64,000 bases of DNA from Saccharibacillus kuerlensis DSM 22868 (GCF_000378145.1 NZ_KB899277.1:372001-436000), one strand, 5' to 3'. Positions 39,426 to 49,106 are shown, counted from the first letter of the stretch. Numbers and translations: made by a program. Notes: generated by a model not told the origin, from the sequence alone.

Positions 39426-40422
39426 TTTGGTTACCTCCCGTCCACTGCAGGAATTCGTCTTCCAACGTCTTCTTCGTCTCGGAGATCCGGTACACGGCTA
39501 CATCGGCATGACGTAGAGCATCGATCAGAGCCGGCACTTCACGATCTTCCGTCTGGCAGATCAACTCCGACTTCGACTCACGGACTTCCGTTACCTGAAC
39601 CGTCTCCAGCGCTTCAAGTACCTGTCTTGCCGTCTCCAGCTTGTCTACTCGAATCTGCAGTTCCGGCAGTGCTCCCACTCTTCCTTGTTCGCCGATATGC
39701 TGCTCCGTAACGAAACGTCCGTTTTGGATCACGACGACTCGAGTGCACATCTGCTCAACTTCAGACAGCAGGTGACTGGAGACCAAAATAGCCATTCCTT
39801 CCGCCTGTGCAATCTTTTTCAGATAATCCCGCATTTCGCGAATGCCTGCCGGATCAAGACCGTTGGTTGGCTCATCCAGAATCAGCAGCTTAGGCCGGTC
39901 GAGCAGCGCCTGCGCAATACCGAGACGCTGCCGCATGCCAAGCGAATAGGCTTTGACTTTCTTATGCAGAGCTTCCTGCAAACCGAGCAGCGTGATTACT
40001 TCCATAATCCGCTGCTCGGTGACCGAATCAGTCATTCGCGCCGCCTGCTTCAGATTATCGTAGCCGCTCATATACGGATAAAATTCCGGATTTTCAATGA
40101 TTCCGCCTACATGGACAATCGCTTCCTTGAAATGCTTCTGAATGCTTCTTCCTGCGATCTGTACGTCGCCTTCGCTAATCCCGATCAGTCCGGTCATCAT
40201 ACGAATTGCCGTTGTCTTACCCGCTCCATTGGGTCCCAAAAGACCAACAATCTCACCGGTATGTACGTCGAACGATAACTTGTCCACGATCGTTTTTCTT
40301 CCGATTCGTTTGGTTACATTCTGAAGCCGAAGTACCGGTTCTGCTCCGCCAACTTGCCTAGGTTGATTCGATTGGTTTGATTGGTTTGATTGACTCATTT
40401 TGTTTGATTGCGCTGCATTCAT
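39418..40422 (-). CDS. ABC transporter ATPase, BcrA-like, with N-terminal SNQ repeats
   Basis: 334 residues from the ATG at 40422, eight bases after GGAGGG; an ATG at 40443 lies upstream of that ribosome site. Residues 1-25 are a low-complexity Ser-Asn-Gln run (SQSNQSNQSNQ) encoded by 9-bp DNA repeats, absent from ordinary BcrA-type ATPases. Core motifs: Walker A GPNGAGKTT, signature YSLGMRQRLGIAQALLDRPK, Walker B LLILDEPTNGLDP, H-loop SSHLLSE. A C-terminal accessory domain of about 90 residues follows. Bacitracin or lantibiotic export is a family-level guess. Confidence 0.9.
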   Translation of the reverse strand: MNAAQSNKMSQSNQSNQSNQPRQVGGAEPVLRLQNVTKRIGRKTIVDKLSFDVHTGEIVGLLGPNGAGKTTAIRMMTGLIGISEGDVQIAGRSIQKHFKEAIVHVGGIIENPEFYPYMSGYDNLKQAARMTDSVTEQRIMEVITLLGLQEALHKKVKAYSLGMRQRLGIAQALLDRPKLLILDEPTNGLDPAGIREMRDYLKKIAQAEGMAILVSSHLLSEVEQMCTRVVVIQNGRFVTEQHIGEQGRVGALPELQIRVDKLETARQVLEALETVQVTEVRESKSELICQTEDREVPALIDALRHADVAVYRISETKKTLEDEFLQWTGGNQIA

Positions 40423-40448
40423 TTGTTCACCCTCCATTTTCATGTACT

Positions 40449-40491
40449 AGTGTTATACTTAAATAGTACACTAACACTTAAAAGTTGTAAA
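40449..40491 (-). promoter_or_regulatory. Promoter and GntR/YtrA-type operator of the minus-strand ABC run
   Basis: Minus-strand TTTACA (40486-40491), 17-nt spacer, TACTAT (40463-40468). The inverted repeat AGTGTTA (40449-40455) with TAACACT (40472-40478), and an internal ACACT, straddles the -10. B. subtilis YtrA is reported (from memory) to bind an AGTGTA-N13-TACACT repeat, so the local GntR protein is a fitting repressor. Confidence 0.6.
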
Positions 40492-40555
40492 CCTTCAATT
40501 TCAAAAAAATACCAAACAAAAGCAGCCCATTCCGATCCGCCTTCTGCCAGCATGC

Positions 40556-40594
40556 AAAAAAGGCGTTTGTTCCCCCAGTTAGGAAACAAACGCC
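40556..40594 (-). terminator. nrdR terminator
   Basis: GGCGTTTGTT pairs perfectly with AACAAACGCC. On the minus strand a six-T tail follows. Confidence 0.85.
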
Positions 40595-40623
40595 CTCGCC
40601 AAAAATCAAATACTCAAGTCTAA

Positions 40624-41094
40624 TTAGCCTTCCAACCCGCCGTCTTTGGACAGCAGCGTCTTCAGCTCTTTCATAAACATATTGATATCTTTGAACTGCC
40701 GGTACACTGAAGCAAAGCGTACATAAGCAACTTCATCTACCGGATACAACTCCTGCATGACCTGCTCGCCGATACTGCGGCTCTCGATCTCCGCTACTGC
40801 GGTATTGCGCAGCGAACGCTCGACTCTGGAAACGATCGTTTCCAATTGGTCGATCGATACCGGACGTTTCTCGCAGGCACGGATCAGACCGCGCAAAATC
40901 TTATCACGGCTGAATTCTTCGCGGCTGCCATCTTTCTTGATGACAATCAGCGGAGTTTCTTCCACCATCTCGAACGTCGTAAATCTTCGGCCGCAGCTTT
41001 CGCATTCGCGTCTTCTTCGGATCGATTTGTTCTCATTGGCCGGTCTTGAATCCAGTACCCTTGTACCGCTGTAATCGCAATAAGGACATTTCAA
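40624..41094 (-). CDS. nrdR: Transcriptional repressor NrdR
   Basis: 156 residues. Zinc ribbon Cys3, Cys6, Cys31, Cys34 (CPYC...CESC), then an ATP-cone domain ([20 protein letters not shown]). NrdR senses dATP/ATP through the cone and represses ribonucleotide reductase genes at NrdR boxes. Length is standard. It follows the lytic transglycosylase gene on the same strand and is closed by a terminator. In many bacilli dnaB-dnaI follow nrdR, but here the ABC block begins instead. Confidence 0.95.
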   Translation of the reverse strand: MKCPYCDYSGTRVLDSRPANENKSIRRRRECESCGRRFTTFEMVEETPLIVIKKDGSREEFSRDKILRGLIRACEKRPVSIDQLETIVSRVERSLRNTAVAEIESRSIGEQVMQELYPVDEVAYVRFASVYRQFKDINMFMKELKTLLSKDGGLEG

Positions 41095-41152
41095 ATGTCT
41101 TCACTTCCTTTCTACCGGCGGCTCGGAATATACCGGGCCGCCTCCGTCCGGT

Positions 41153-41713
41153 TCAAAATGTCTCGTAAACCTTTGTATACTGATTATAATAGTAAACGAC
41201 CCGCTGTATATAGTGCCGGGTCTCCCCAATCGGGATATCCCGCACATTTTCCAGCGTTCCGTCCCAAGTTCCTTCTTTCAACCATTTTTTGACGTTACCC
41301 GGTCCGGCGTTGTAAGCAGCAATAACTTCCAGACTGTTGTCGCCAAATTGATTCGACAAATTGCGCAAATACCAGGTTCCGATTTCAATATTGGTTGCAG
41401 GCTCGTGTTTGATACGGTCATGGGTCGCTTCGGGGAGCTTTCCCTGCTCAATCGCCCAATCTGCCGTATCCGGCATCAGCTGCATGACCCCCATTGCACC
41501 GACACGGGATTCCTTACTCGACTTAAAATTGGTTTCCACCCGAATAATCGAAGCGATCAGGAAGGGGTCGATATTGTAGGAATCGGATTGTTTCCGAATC
41601 TCTTCCTTGTAACCGATCGGATAAACCCAGGCCATCCAGCCGCTGCTGAAAAAGAGTGCAATCAGCATAAGCAGAAATAGAGGGAGAACAAATCGTTTCT
41701 TCACCATTCTCAT
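41153..41713 (-). CDS. Membrane-anchored lytic transglycosylase, SLT family
   Basis: 186 residues, ATG overlapping the coaE stop (ATGA). A single membrane helix (about 8-30) anchors a secreted SLT domain with catalytic Glu60 (SIIRVETNFK), GAMGVMQLMPDTA and AAYNAGPGNVKKWL. It cleaves peptidoglycan glycan strands to 1,6-anhydro ends. Position after coaE is usual in Paenibacillus-type genomes. Confidence 0.92.
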   Translation of the reverse strand: MRMVKKRFVLPLFLLMLIALFFSSGWMAWVYPIGYKEEIRKQSDSYNIDPFLIASIIRVETNFKSSKESRVGAMGVMQLMPDTADWAIEQGKLPEATHDRIKHEPATNIEIGTWYLRNLSNQFGDNSLEVIAAYNAGPGNVKKWLKEGTWDGTLENVRDIPIGETRHYIQRVVYYYNQYTKVYETF

Positions 41714-42306
41714 CGCGACCTCAGTTTTTCCAACAGTTCTTCCACTTGACGTTTCGTGTCTTCCATGGAACCGCTGTTGTCGATCACATAATCGGCTCTG
41801 TGCTTCTTCTCTTCGATATCAAGCTGGGAGTTCAGCCGGCTGTCCGCTTGTTCCGGCGACAGCTTGTCTCGCAGCATTAATCGGGATCGCTGCACTTCTT
41901 GAGGAACATAGACCACGACGATCTTCTCGTACAGCTCTTCCAGCCCCGACTCGTACAGCAGAGGAATGTCTGCGGCGACGATCACGTTCGGGCTTGCCGC
42001 TTCCCAAGCTTCTACCTGTCGACGGATTTCGGCCCGGATTGCAGGATGTACAATCGCATTCAGCGCCTCGCGCTCCTCCGGTCGATTAAAGATATGCTCC
42101 GCCATTCGGCGACGGTCCAGTCCGCCTTCCGGCAGCAGAAATTCCGGTCCGAAACGCTTGGCGACAGCTTCCAACAGCGGCTGTCCCGGGTTCATAACGT
42201 TGCGTGCGATCACATCGGCATCAACGATCCGTACGCCTTCGGCTTCGAGCAGGCGCGAGACTGTACTCTTGCCGGTTGCAATGCCTCCAGTGAGTCCGAT
42301 TCTCAT
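41710..42306 (-). CDS. coaE: Dephospho-CoA kinase
   Basis: 198 residues. P-loop GGIATGKST, DADVIARNV, and the lid region with RLMLRDKLS. It phosphorylates dephospho-CoA in the last step of CoA synthesis. It overlaps mutM by four bases and the transglycosylase gene by four. Confidence 0.95.
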   Translation of the reverse strand: MRIGLTGGIATGKSTVSRLLEAEGVRIVDADVIARNVMNPGQPLLEAVAKRFGPEFLLPEGGLDRRRMAEHIFNRPEEREALNAIVHPAIRAEIRRQVEAWEAASPNVIVAADIPLLYESGLEELYEKIVVVYVPQEVQRSRLMLRDKLSPEQADSRLNSQLDIEEKKHRADYVIDNSGSMEDTKRQVEELLEKLRSR

Positions 42307-43151
42307 GCTCGGATTCCTCCTTCATTCGGCTTCTGACATTCCGGACAATAATGCGTCCCTCTACCGCCGACTACAATGCGCTCCACCGGCGTCCCACAGT
42401 TGTGACACGGCTGTCCTTTACGTCCGTAAATGCGATGCTGATCTTGGAAAGATCCTGATTCCCCTTGGCCGTTCACATAGGATTTAACCGAAGAACCTCC
42501 AGCCGCTACCGCTTCGGTCAAAATATCCACAATGCAGCGGTGCAGCTTTTTCAGTTCTTCCGCATTCAGGCTTCCGGCTGCACGCTCAGGATGCAGTCCC
42601 GCACGAAACAATGTCTCGTCCACATAAATATTCCCGATTCCGGCGACCACTTCCTGGTTAAGCAGCACAGTCTTGATCCGATTCTTCTTCCCTGCCAGCT
42701 TCGCACCCAGTGCTGCTGCAGTAAACTCCGGTGCCAAAGGCTCCAACCCCAGCTTATGCAGCGGCGCACCCATAAATTCCTCGCCTATAGGCAGCAAATC
42801 CATCGTTCCGAACTGCCGGACATCGCGATATCGCAGTTCCGTACCGTCATTAAAATGGAAGATGACATGAGTATGCTTTTCGACCGGATCTGCGGCATCA
42901 TACACTCCGTAACGCCCTTCCATCCGCAGATGGGATACGATGACCCACCCGTCAAGATTGATGCGCAGAAATTTGCCGCTGCGTTCGATATTACGGATTG
43001 TCTGGCCTTCCAGCAGCGCAGCGAATAATGCAGGATCTTCGGGCCGCCGTACGATCCGGGGCAGAGACACGGTCACTCGCTCGATTTTTTTGCCGGCGAC
43101 CAGCATATTTAGCGTCCGTTTGACGGTTTCGACTTCAGGTAATTCCGGCAT
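42303..43151 (-). CDS. mutM: Formamidopyrimidine-DNA glycosylase
   Basis: 282 residues. PELPEVETVKRTL start with catalytic Pro2 and Glu3, Lys near 60 in RSGKFLRINL, helix-two-turn-helix, and a C-terminal zinc finger (CHNCGTPVERIVVGGRGT, CPEC). It removes 8-oxoguanine and nicks the abasic site. Encoded just downstream of polA, which fills such gaps. Confidence 0.95.
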   Translation of the reverse strand: MPELPEVETVKRTLNMLVAGKKIERVTVSLPRIVRRPEDPALFAALLEGQTIRNIERSGKFLRINLDGWVIVSHLRMEGRYGVYDAADPVEKHTHVIFHFNDGTELRYRDVRQFGTMDLLPIGEEFMGAPLHKLGLEPLAPEFTAAALGAKLAGKKNRIKTVLLNQEVVAGIGNIYVDETLFRAGLHPERAAGSLNAEELKKLHRCIVDILTEAVAAGGSSVKSYVNGQGESGSFQDQHRIYGRKGQPCHNCGTPVERIVVGGRGTHYCPECQKPNEGGIRA

Positions 43152-43277
43152 GCTTTATCACCTTTCCTGTATGACCCCGCGAAGATATTCTCCCGTTGAT
43201 CGGCGAAGTGTCTTCGCGGACTGATTCTGAGACGTTCTCTGATTTGAATTTGCTTTAATTTTGCTTTTAATTTAATT

Positions 43278-45971
43278 TTATTTGGCCTCGTACCAGTTGC
43301 TGCCGAAGCTGACATCCGCTTTCAGTGGCACGGACAGCTTCAGTGCACCTTCCATTGTTTCCGGCAGAAGCTTTTTCATCAGCTCCAGCTCGTCTTCCGG
43401 AACCTCGAAAACCAGTTCGTCATGTACTTGGAGCAGCATACGGCTTTTCAGTCCGCGCTCGCGAAGTACGGCATCCACCTGAACCATCGCCAGCTTGATA
43501 ATGTCCGCGGCGGTACCTTGTATCGGTGTATTCATAGCCGTACGTTCCGCAAATGAGCGCTGAGCGAAATTCCGGTTATGGATATCCGGCAGATAACGTC
43601 TGCGTTCCAGCAGCGTTTTGACGTAACCGTCCTTTTTCGCTTCTTCCACGATATCGTGCATATACTGTTGTACGCCCTTGAATACGGCAAAATACTGCTC
43701 AATGAATTCTGCAGCCTGCTTCCGCGTAATCCCAAGATTTTGCGACAATCCGTAATCACTGATTCCGTATACAATGCCGAAGTTAACAGCTTTGGCCGAG
43801 CGGCGCATATTCGAGTCTACTTGATCTTTCGTTACACCGAATACGTCCATCGCCGTTTTCGTATGAATATCCATATCGTTCAGGAAGGCATCTTTTAATC
43901 GCTCATCATCCGAGATGTGTGCCAGAACCCGCAGTTCGACCTGTGAATAGTCCGCTGCCAGAATGGTCCAGCCCGGTTCTGATGGCACAAACGCTTTGCG
44001 AATTTTACGGCCTTCTTCCAACCGGATCGGAATATTTTGCAAATTCGGATACTGGCTGCTGAGACGTCCGGTCGCGGTAAGCGCTTGACGATAATACGTA
44101 TGGACCTTACCCGTCTCCGGACGAATTTCTTTCAGCAGGCCGTCGATATAAGTCGACTGCAGCTTGGACAGCTGGCGGTACTGCAAAATCACCCGTACAA
44201 TTTCGTGATAAGGTGCCAATTCTTCCAGCACCTTCGCATCGGTCGAATAGCCGGTTTTGGTTTTCTTTTTCACCGGAAGCCCCAGCTTGTCGAACAGAAT
44301 CTCGCCGAGCTGACGCGTCGAATTGATATTGAATTCCATACCGGCATGTTCGTAGATCTCGGACTGCAGCCGCTTGATTTCAATCTCGAACTCTCCGCCC
44401 AATGCTTCCAGATCGTCCGGATTGACCGCGATGCCCTGCTTCTCCATATCCGCAAGAATACGTGACAGCGGCATCTCCAGTTCGAAGAACAATCGGTTCA
44501 TTTCAAAACTTTCCAGCAGCTCCCGCTGCTTAGGAATAATCGCTTCAATCGCTTCCGCTTTGCGTGCCGAGTGTGCAGCCAACGTCTCCGCGTCCGGCCA
44601 AGTGAACTTGGCCCCGCGTCCGTAAACTTCATCGTCTTCAGTTAGCGCCGGAAGTTCGTATTTGACCGCCAGTCCGCTGACATTTGTCGCGGTCTCCGTC
44701 GGATCAATCAAATACGCCGCAAGCTGGGAATCAAACGCCGCACCTGCAAATCGGATACCATGCCAATGCAGCACCAGATCAAGCCGGTGCAGGTCGTAGC
44801 CGCTTTTCGACGCCGCAGGATCTTCCAGCCAGTCCAGTACCGGCGAAGCTTTCGGAGATTTGAGCAGGTCGAAGGACACGTAATAGTAACGCTCTCCCCC
44901 GTGCAGCATCAGTCCGACCAGTTCGGCATGATGAGGGTTGTCGCCGTGTGTTTCGGCATGGATCACTTCCACATTCGGCAGGAATTCTGCCAGTTCGCCA
45001 AGCGATTCTTCGTCCGCAATGCGTACGTCGAGTGATGGGCGCTCGGCGGCTTTCGAAGCAGGCTCTGCAAAAGGATCGTCATTTGCTTCCGCACCTTCGC
45101 CTCCGTCCGCATAAGGAATTTTTTCGATCAGCGAGTTGAACTGCAGCTTGCGCAGAACAGGTACCGCCGCTTCGCGATCCGCACCGGCATAGGCCAGCTC
45201 ATTCCACTCGATTGGCAGCGGCACATCACAGAAAATAGTCGCCAGCTTTTTGCTCATTCTCGCGCTTTCCGCGTTCTCTTCGATCCGCTCTTTCTGCTTG
45301 CCTTTCAATTTGTCGGTATTTGCAAGCAGATTTTCAACGCTGCCGTATTCGTGCAGCAGTTTCAGTGCCGTCTTCTCTCCGACTCCCGGCACACCAGGAA
45401 TGTTATCGGACGAGTCGCCCATCAGCCCTTTAAGATCGATGATCTGCTCCGGTGTCAGACCAAAACGCTCTTTAATCTGCTCAGGCCCATGAGGCAGCAC
45501 ATCGCCAACTCCTTTGCCTTTGAGCAGATTGATTCTTACGTATTCCGAAGCAAGCTGCAGTACGTCTTGATCGCCGCTCACAATGACCGTTTCGCACTTC
45601 TCGCTGTCCGCCCGCTTCGCAAGCGTACCCATAATATCGTCCGCTTCATAATTTGTCAGTTCGTACTGCTTAATGCCGAGGGCCTCGATCAGTTCTTTCA
45701 ACAGAGGGAACTGCGAGCTGAGCTCTGGCGGTGTCTTCTGACGTCCCGCTTTGTATTCGCCGAACGTCTCGTGTCGAAATGTCGTCTTACCCGCATCGAA
45801 CGTAACCAGAATATGTGTTGGTTTCTCGTCCTGGAGCAGCCGAAGCAGCATCAGCATAAAACCGTATACCGCATTGGTCGGCCGCCCATCGGCCGTCTGC
45901 AGCGGAGCAGTAATACCGTAGAAAGCCCGGTAGATCAAATTGTTGCCGTCGATCATCATTAATTTGTCCAT
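43278..45971 (-). CDS. polA: DNA polymerase I
   Basis: 897 residues from the ATG at 45971 after GGAGG; the upstream in-frame ATG has no ribosome site. The 5' nuclease occupies about 1-290 (MMIDGNNLIYRAF, GDQDVLQL, GLMGDSSDNIPGVPGVGEKT), the 3'-5' exonuclease-like domain about 310-470 and the polymerase about 480-897 (DYSQVELRVLAHIS, RRSAKAVNFGIVYG, LLQVHDELVFE). In the exonuclease domain the first metal-ligand motif, usually DTET, reads HAET, and the YD motif region is also altered. Proofreading is probably absent, as in other Bacillus-type Pol I. Confidence 0.95.
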   Translation of the reverse strand: MDKLMMIDGNNLIYRAFYGITAPLQTADGRPTNAVYGFMLMLLRLLQDEKPTHILVTFDAGKTTFRHETFGEYKAGRQKTPPELSSQFPLLKELIEALGIKQYELTNYEADDIMGTLAKRADSEKCETVIVSGDQDVLQLASEYVRINLLKGKGVGDVLPHGPEQIKERFGLTPEQIIDLKGLMGDSSDNIPGVPGVGEKTALKLLHEYGSVENLLANTDKLKGKQKERIEENAESARMSKKLATIFCDVPLPIEWNELAYAGADREAAVPVLRKLQFNSLIEKIPYADGGEGAEANDDPFAEPASKAAERPSLDVRIADEESLGELAEFLPNVEVIHAETHGDNPHHAELVGLMLHGGERYYYVSFDLLKSPKASPVLDWLEDPAASKSGYDLHRLDLVLHWHGIRFAGAAFDSQLAAYLIDPTETATNVSGLAVKYELPALTEDDEVYGRGAKFTWPDAETLAAHSARKAEAIEAIIPKQRELLESFEMNRLFFELEMPLSRILADMEKQGIAVNPDDLEALGGEFEIEIKRLQSEIYEHAGMEFNINSTRQLGEILFDKLGLPVKKKTKTGYSTDAKVLEELAPYHEIVRVILQYRQLSKLQSTYIDGLLKEIRPETGKVHTYYRQALTATGRLSSQYPNLQNIPIRLEEGRKIRKAFVPSEPGWTILAADYSQVELRVLAHISDDERLKDAFLNDMDIHTKTAMDVFGVTKDQVDSNMRRSAKAVNFGIVYGISDYGLSQNLGITRKQAAEFIEQYFAVFKGVQQYMHDIVEEAKKDGYVKTLLERRRYLPDIHNRNFAQRSFAERTAMNTPIQGTAADIIKLAMVQVDAVLRERGLKSRMLLQVHDELVFEVPEDELELMKKLLPETMEGALKLSVPLKADVSFGSNWYEAK

Positions 45972-46005
45972 GCGCAACCTCCGTAGGTGTAATCTTCGTA
46001 ATTCC

Positions 46006-46014
46006 ATCATATCA
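46006..46014 (-). promoter_or_regulatory. polA extended -10 promoter
   Basis: TGATATGAT on the minus strand, 35-43 bases before the polA start, with no good -35. The rest of 46015-46231 holds no gene I can support. Confidence 0.5.
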
Positions 46015-46231
46015 TTAAACGCAGCAAAAGCCGAACCCCGCGTTTGCGAAAGACCGGCAGTAAAACCGGGACAAAGCCGCCCCTCTCATATGCTCTTACA
46101 GTCTTTGCTTTTAACAATCCGAGCCTGACTATCAATAGGCAGCCCCTGCAGCCGACGTAATAACCGCCAGCGAAAATCCTCAGCCCAGCGGCCAGGACCA
46201 TTCAGGTATAGGCTTCAATAAATCCCAAACG

Positions 46232-46270
46232 AAAAACCCGCTCTGCCGGCAGGGAGCACCGGAAAGCGGG
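46232..46270 (-). terminator. phoU terminator
   Basis: On the minus strand CCCGCT and CCGG pair with CCGG and AGCGGG, followed by TTTTTCGTTT. This separates the pst/pho transcripts from polA. Confidence 0.8.
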
Positions 46271-46294
46271 CATCAATACGAATCGTGTTAAAAA

Positions 46295-46954
46295 TTACGA
46301 ATTAAGGTCCGGCCGGCGGCCGGTTACGAGAAAGACAACATTTTCACCGATATTGGTCGCATGGTCAGCAATCCGTTCAATGTAGCGACCGACCATTTGG
46401 AGCAGCATCATTTGAGGCGCGGATTCCGGTTTGTCGAGCAGCAGCGTGTACAGTTCGCGCAGCATAGCGCTATACAGCTCATCGACTTCGTCATCATCTT
46501 TTGCCATTTTGTAAGCAAGGTCGGTATTTTCATCCATATACGAACGAATCGATTCCGAGATCATCGTGGAAGCAATGCTCGCCATATGAGGAATGTCAAT
46601 TAACGGCTTCACTAAAGGTTGTCCGTCCATACGAATTGTTACTCTAGCGATATCACGAGCCAGGTCGCCCATCCGTTCCAAATCGCTTGAGATTTTAAAC
46701 GCTACAATAATTCGGCGAAGGTCTTTTGCAACGGGCTGCTGCGTAATGATAAGCTGCGAACCGAGTTCCAAAATTTCTTCTTCCATCGCGTTTAACTCGG
46801 CATCCCGGCGATTGACTTCTTCAGCCTTTGCCAGATCGGAATTTTTGAGCGATTCAACAGCTTCTTTTAACGCTCCGTCCACATGTGTACCCATTCTGAT
46901 TAGCAGTTCACGAAGCTGATTCAATCCCTCGTCAAAGTCTGTTCTGCGGGCCAT
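46295..46954 (-). CDS. phoU: Phosphate signalling protein PhoU
   Basis: 219 residues, two copies of a three-helix bundle with the metal-binding motifs E/DxxxD near ERMGDLARDI and ERIADHATNIGENV. PhoU links the Pst transporter to the PhoR kinase and restrains phosphate uptake. It lies 34 bases after pstB in the same transcript. GGAGGTT precedes the ATG. Confidence 0.94.
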   Translation of the reverse strand: MARRTDFDEGLNQLRELLIRMGTHVDGALKEAVESLKNSDLAKAEEVNRRDAELNAMEEEILELGSQLIITQQPVAKDLRRIIVAFKISSDLERMGDLARDIARVTIRMDGQPLVKPLIDIPHMASIASTMISESIRSYMDENTDLAYKMAKDDDEVDELYSAMLRELYTLLLDKPESAPQMMLLQMVGRYIERIADHATNIGENVVFLVTGRRPDLNS

Positions 46955-46988
46955 ATCGCAACAACCTCCTTACCTTATTATATGTTCT

Positions 46989-47744
46989 TTACCCAAACCG
47001 GCCGGAAATGTAATCTTCCGTGCGCGAATCTTCCGGCGTGGAGAATAAGGTTTTTGTTTCCGCCGCTTCAATGACCTCGCCATTCAGGAAAAAGACGGTC
47101 TTATCAGAAACCCGAGCCGCTTGATGCATATTGTGTGTAACCATAACAATAGTATAACGATTTTTAATTTGACGAATCAGTTCTTCAATCTTAGCTGTTG
47201 AAATTGGGTCAAGCGCCGAAGTGGATTCGTCCATCAGCAGAACGTCAGGCTTTACGGCAAGCGCGCGTGCGATGCACAGACGCTGCTGCTGACCGCCGGA
47301 CAAGCCCAAAGCCGAGCGTTTCTGGAAGTCTTTGACTTCGTCCCACAGTGCTGCTTGTTTCAAACTTTCTTCAACAATCTCATCCAATTCGGACTTCTTC
47401 TTGATCCCTTGAAGACGCGGTCCGTAGGCTACGTTCTCGTAAATGGATTTTGGAAAAGGATTCGGCTGCTGGAATACCATGCCTACACGTTTGCGCAGCG
47501 ATTCCACTTCCATATTCTTATCGTAAATGTCAGCGCCGCCGAGGGACACCAGTCCTTCAATCCGGGTTCCGGCAATCTGATCGTTCATCCGGTTCAGTGT
47601 CCGGAGGAGCGTCGACTTGCCGCAGCCCGAAGGACCGATAAAGGCAGTTGCCGCTTTTTCGGGAATATCCAGGTTGACGCTTTTAAGTGCATGAAATTGC
47701 TCGTAATACAGATCCAAGTTTTCGGTACGGATAATCGGTTCCAT
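46989..47744 (-). CDS. pstB: Phosphate ABC transporter ATPase PstB
   Basis: 251 residues. Walker [10 protein letters not shown], the PstB-specific [33 protein letters not shown], signature [15 protein letters not shown], Walker [13 protein letters not shown]. It powers high-affinity phosphate import with PstSCA, none of which is encoded next to it. A Pho box lies 50-77 bases upstream. AGGAG precedes the ATG. Confidence 0.95.
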   Translation of the reverse strand: MEPIIRTENLDLYYEQFHALKSVNLDIPEKAATAFIGPSGCGKSTLLRTLNRMNDQIAGTRIEGLVSLGGADIYDKNMEVESLRKRVGMVFQQPNPFPKSIYENVAYGPRLQGIKKKSELDEIVEESLKQAALWDEVKDFQKRSALGLSGGQQQRLCIARALAVKPDVLLMDESTSALDPISTAKIEELIRQIKNRYTIVMVTHNMHQAARVSDKTVFFLNGEVIEAAETKTLFSTPEDSRTEDYISGRFG

Positions 47745-47793
47745 TCTTCTGAGTCTCCTTCGCGGTTCTCCTCAAGCCAGTTTATCTTTGGAA

Positions 47794-47821
47794 TGTTAAG
47801 GACATTAAGAAGAATTGTAAA
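47794..47821 (-). promoter_or_regulatory. Pho box upstream of pstB
   Basis: On the minus strand TTTACA (47816-47821) and TTAACA (47794-47799) are exactly 22 bp apart, with a weaker TCTTAA at the 11-bp midpoint. That is the phased PhoP repeat. A GATAAA (47781-47786) could be the -10. Confidence 0.65.
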
Positions 47822-47858
47822 CGCAGAGTAAAATTCATTGAAAATACGGCTTACTTTG

Positions 47859-49106
47859 TTATCTGCCGCCCAATGAACGCTCCAACGCCTGTCTAACCAC
47901 TTCAATCTCCTGCAATGCACTTTGTGTCAAACCAAATGTAAAGCGCCCTCCCTCTTCGGAACTGCGCGCCGATCCTGAGACTTCCCGGAATTCCCCATCA
48001 GCGGCTTCCATCTGTTTAGCAGCTCCGCGTATGCGCTTCTCGGCTTCTTCCATGCCGTTAGCAGCTCCCATGCTGAGCAGGTTCATACGATCCAGCAGAC
48101 TGCCGATTTCATCTGACAGCAGCCGAGTCGATTCGGCCAATGCACGTACTTCACCGGCAACTACGGCAAATCCCCGTCCAGCTTCGCCTGCGCGCGCAGC
48201 CTCAATTGAGGCGTTTAATGCCAGCAGCGAACTGGTACCGGCAATACCGCGAATAGAACCGGTTGCTTCGGCGATCTCTTTGGCGCAGGACAGCATACTG
48301 CCGATTGAGCTGCGCTGGCCGGCGATCGCTTCCGAAGCTTCTGCGAATGCGCGTTCCGCATCAGCAAGCGCTCTGCGTCCATCCTCTGTCCGGCGGCTCA
48401 TCCGCTCCGCTTCATTCACAACGCTGCCTGCGGCACCGTGAATCTCCGACAGCGATCCGGCCACTCGTCCAAGCATATGCCGGCTTCCTGCGATCTGATT
48501 CTGGCGCTCCTGCGCGGCCTGCTCCTGCAGATCTCGCGACAGGCGAATCATATCTCTTACAGTAAGCACACCTTCATAAACTCCGCCGCGTGTCAGCACG
48601 ACGCAGTCCGCAAACGATTCGTCATCCCTTGCCAAAGCAACATCAAGCAGTTCGCCGGGACACATGGAAGCTTCAGCCAGGAGCGGAGGCATTCCAGCCG
48701 CTTCCGCAACCGGACGGTCATAGAACAGCTCAGGTGCAAAACGTCCGGTAAGCTTACGATAGAAGGCATCGCGCATAAGAAGCAGCATAGGCTCACCGGC
48801 AGCAGAGCAGACCACCACGCAGGGAGCGCCCGGTTCCCGCTTAAATACCTGGAGCGCCTCAAAACAGCTCATCTCGGGGCCGATCACCGGAGCCTGCCGC
48901 ATATAATCCGCCAATACCGGGTCTAAAGGGTTCCCCTCGGACTCTGCATATGTAAGTTCTCCCTCTTCTTGTGCTTCCAAGTGCTGCACTGTTTCTGTCA
49001 GACTGACGCCGTTATCGAAAGAAGCGGATAAAACTTCGGATGTAACTTGCTCCAATCGAAACTTTAGACCTATCTCTTCTTTCTCCATGATCCCAGCTTC
49101 CGGCAT
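47859..49106 (-). CDS. Cytosolic chemoreceptor-like protein with CBS-like N-terminus
   Basis: 415 residues, no membrane helix; ATG eight bases after GGGGGAG. Residues about 60-200 resemble a pair of CBS-type modules ([40 protein letters not shown]). Residues 210-415 form the coiled hairpin of a methyl-accepting chemotaxis protein with the tip [19 protein letters not shown]. The second arm is shorter than in standard receptors. It would signal to CheA from the cytoplasm, perhaps sensing nucleotides. Its place between phoP and pstB invites a link between phosphate state and motility; this is inference. Confidence 0.82.
   Translation of the reverse strand: MPEAGIMEKEEIGLKFRLEQVTSEVLSASFDNGVSLTETVQHLEAQEEGELTYAESEGNPLDPVLADYMRQAPVIGPEMSCFEALQVFKREPGAPCVVVCSAAGEPMLLLMRDAFYRKLTGRFAPELFYDRPVAEAAGMPPLLAEASMCPGELLDVALARDDESFADCVVLTRGGVYEGVLTVRDMIRLSRDLQEQAAQERQNQIAGSRHMLGRVAGSLSEIHGAAGSVVNEAERMSRRTEDGRRALADAERAFAEASEAIAGQRSSIGSMLSCAKEIAEATGSIRGIAGTSSLLALNASIEAARAGEAGRGFAVVAGEVRALAESTRLLSDEIGSLLDRMNLLSMGAANGMEEAEKRIRGAAKQMEAADGEFREVSGSARSSEEGGRFTFGLTQSALQEIEVVRQALERSLGGR

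Noticed and set aside
46007-46201. 64-codon frame between phoU and polA
   Set aside because: No ribosome site, odd composition, and it overlaps the polA promoter.
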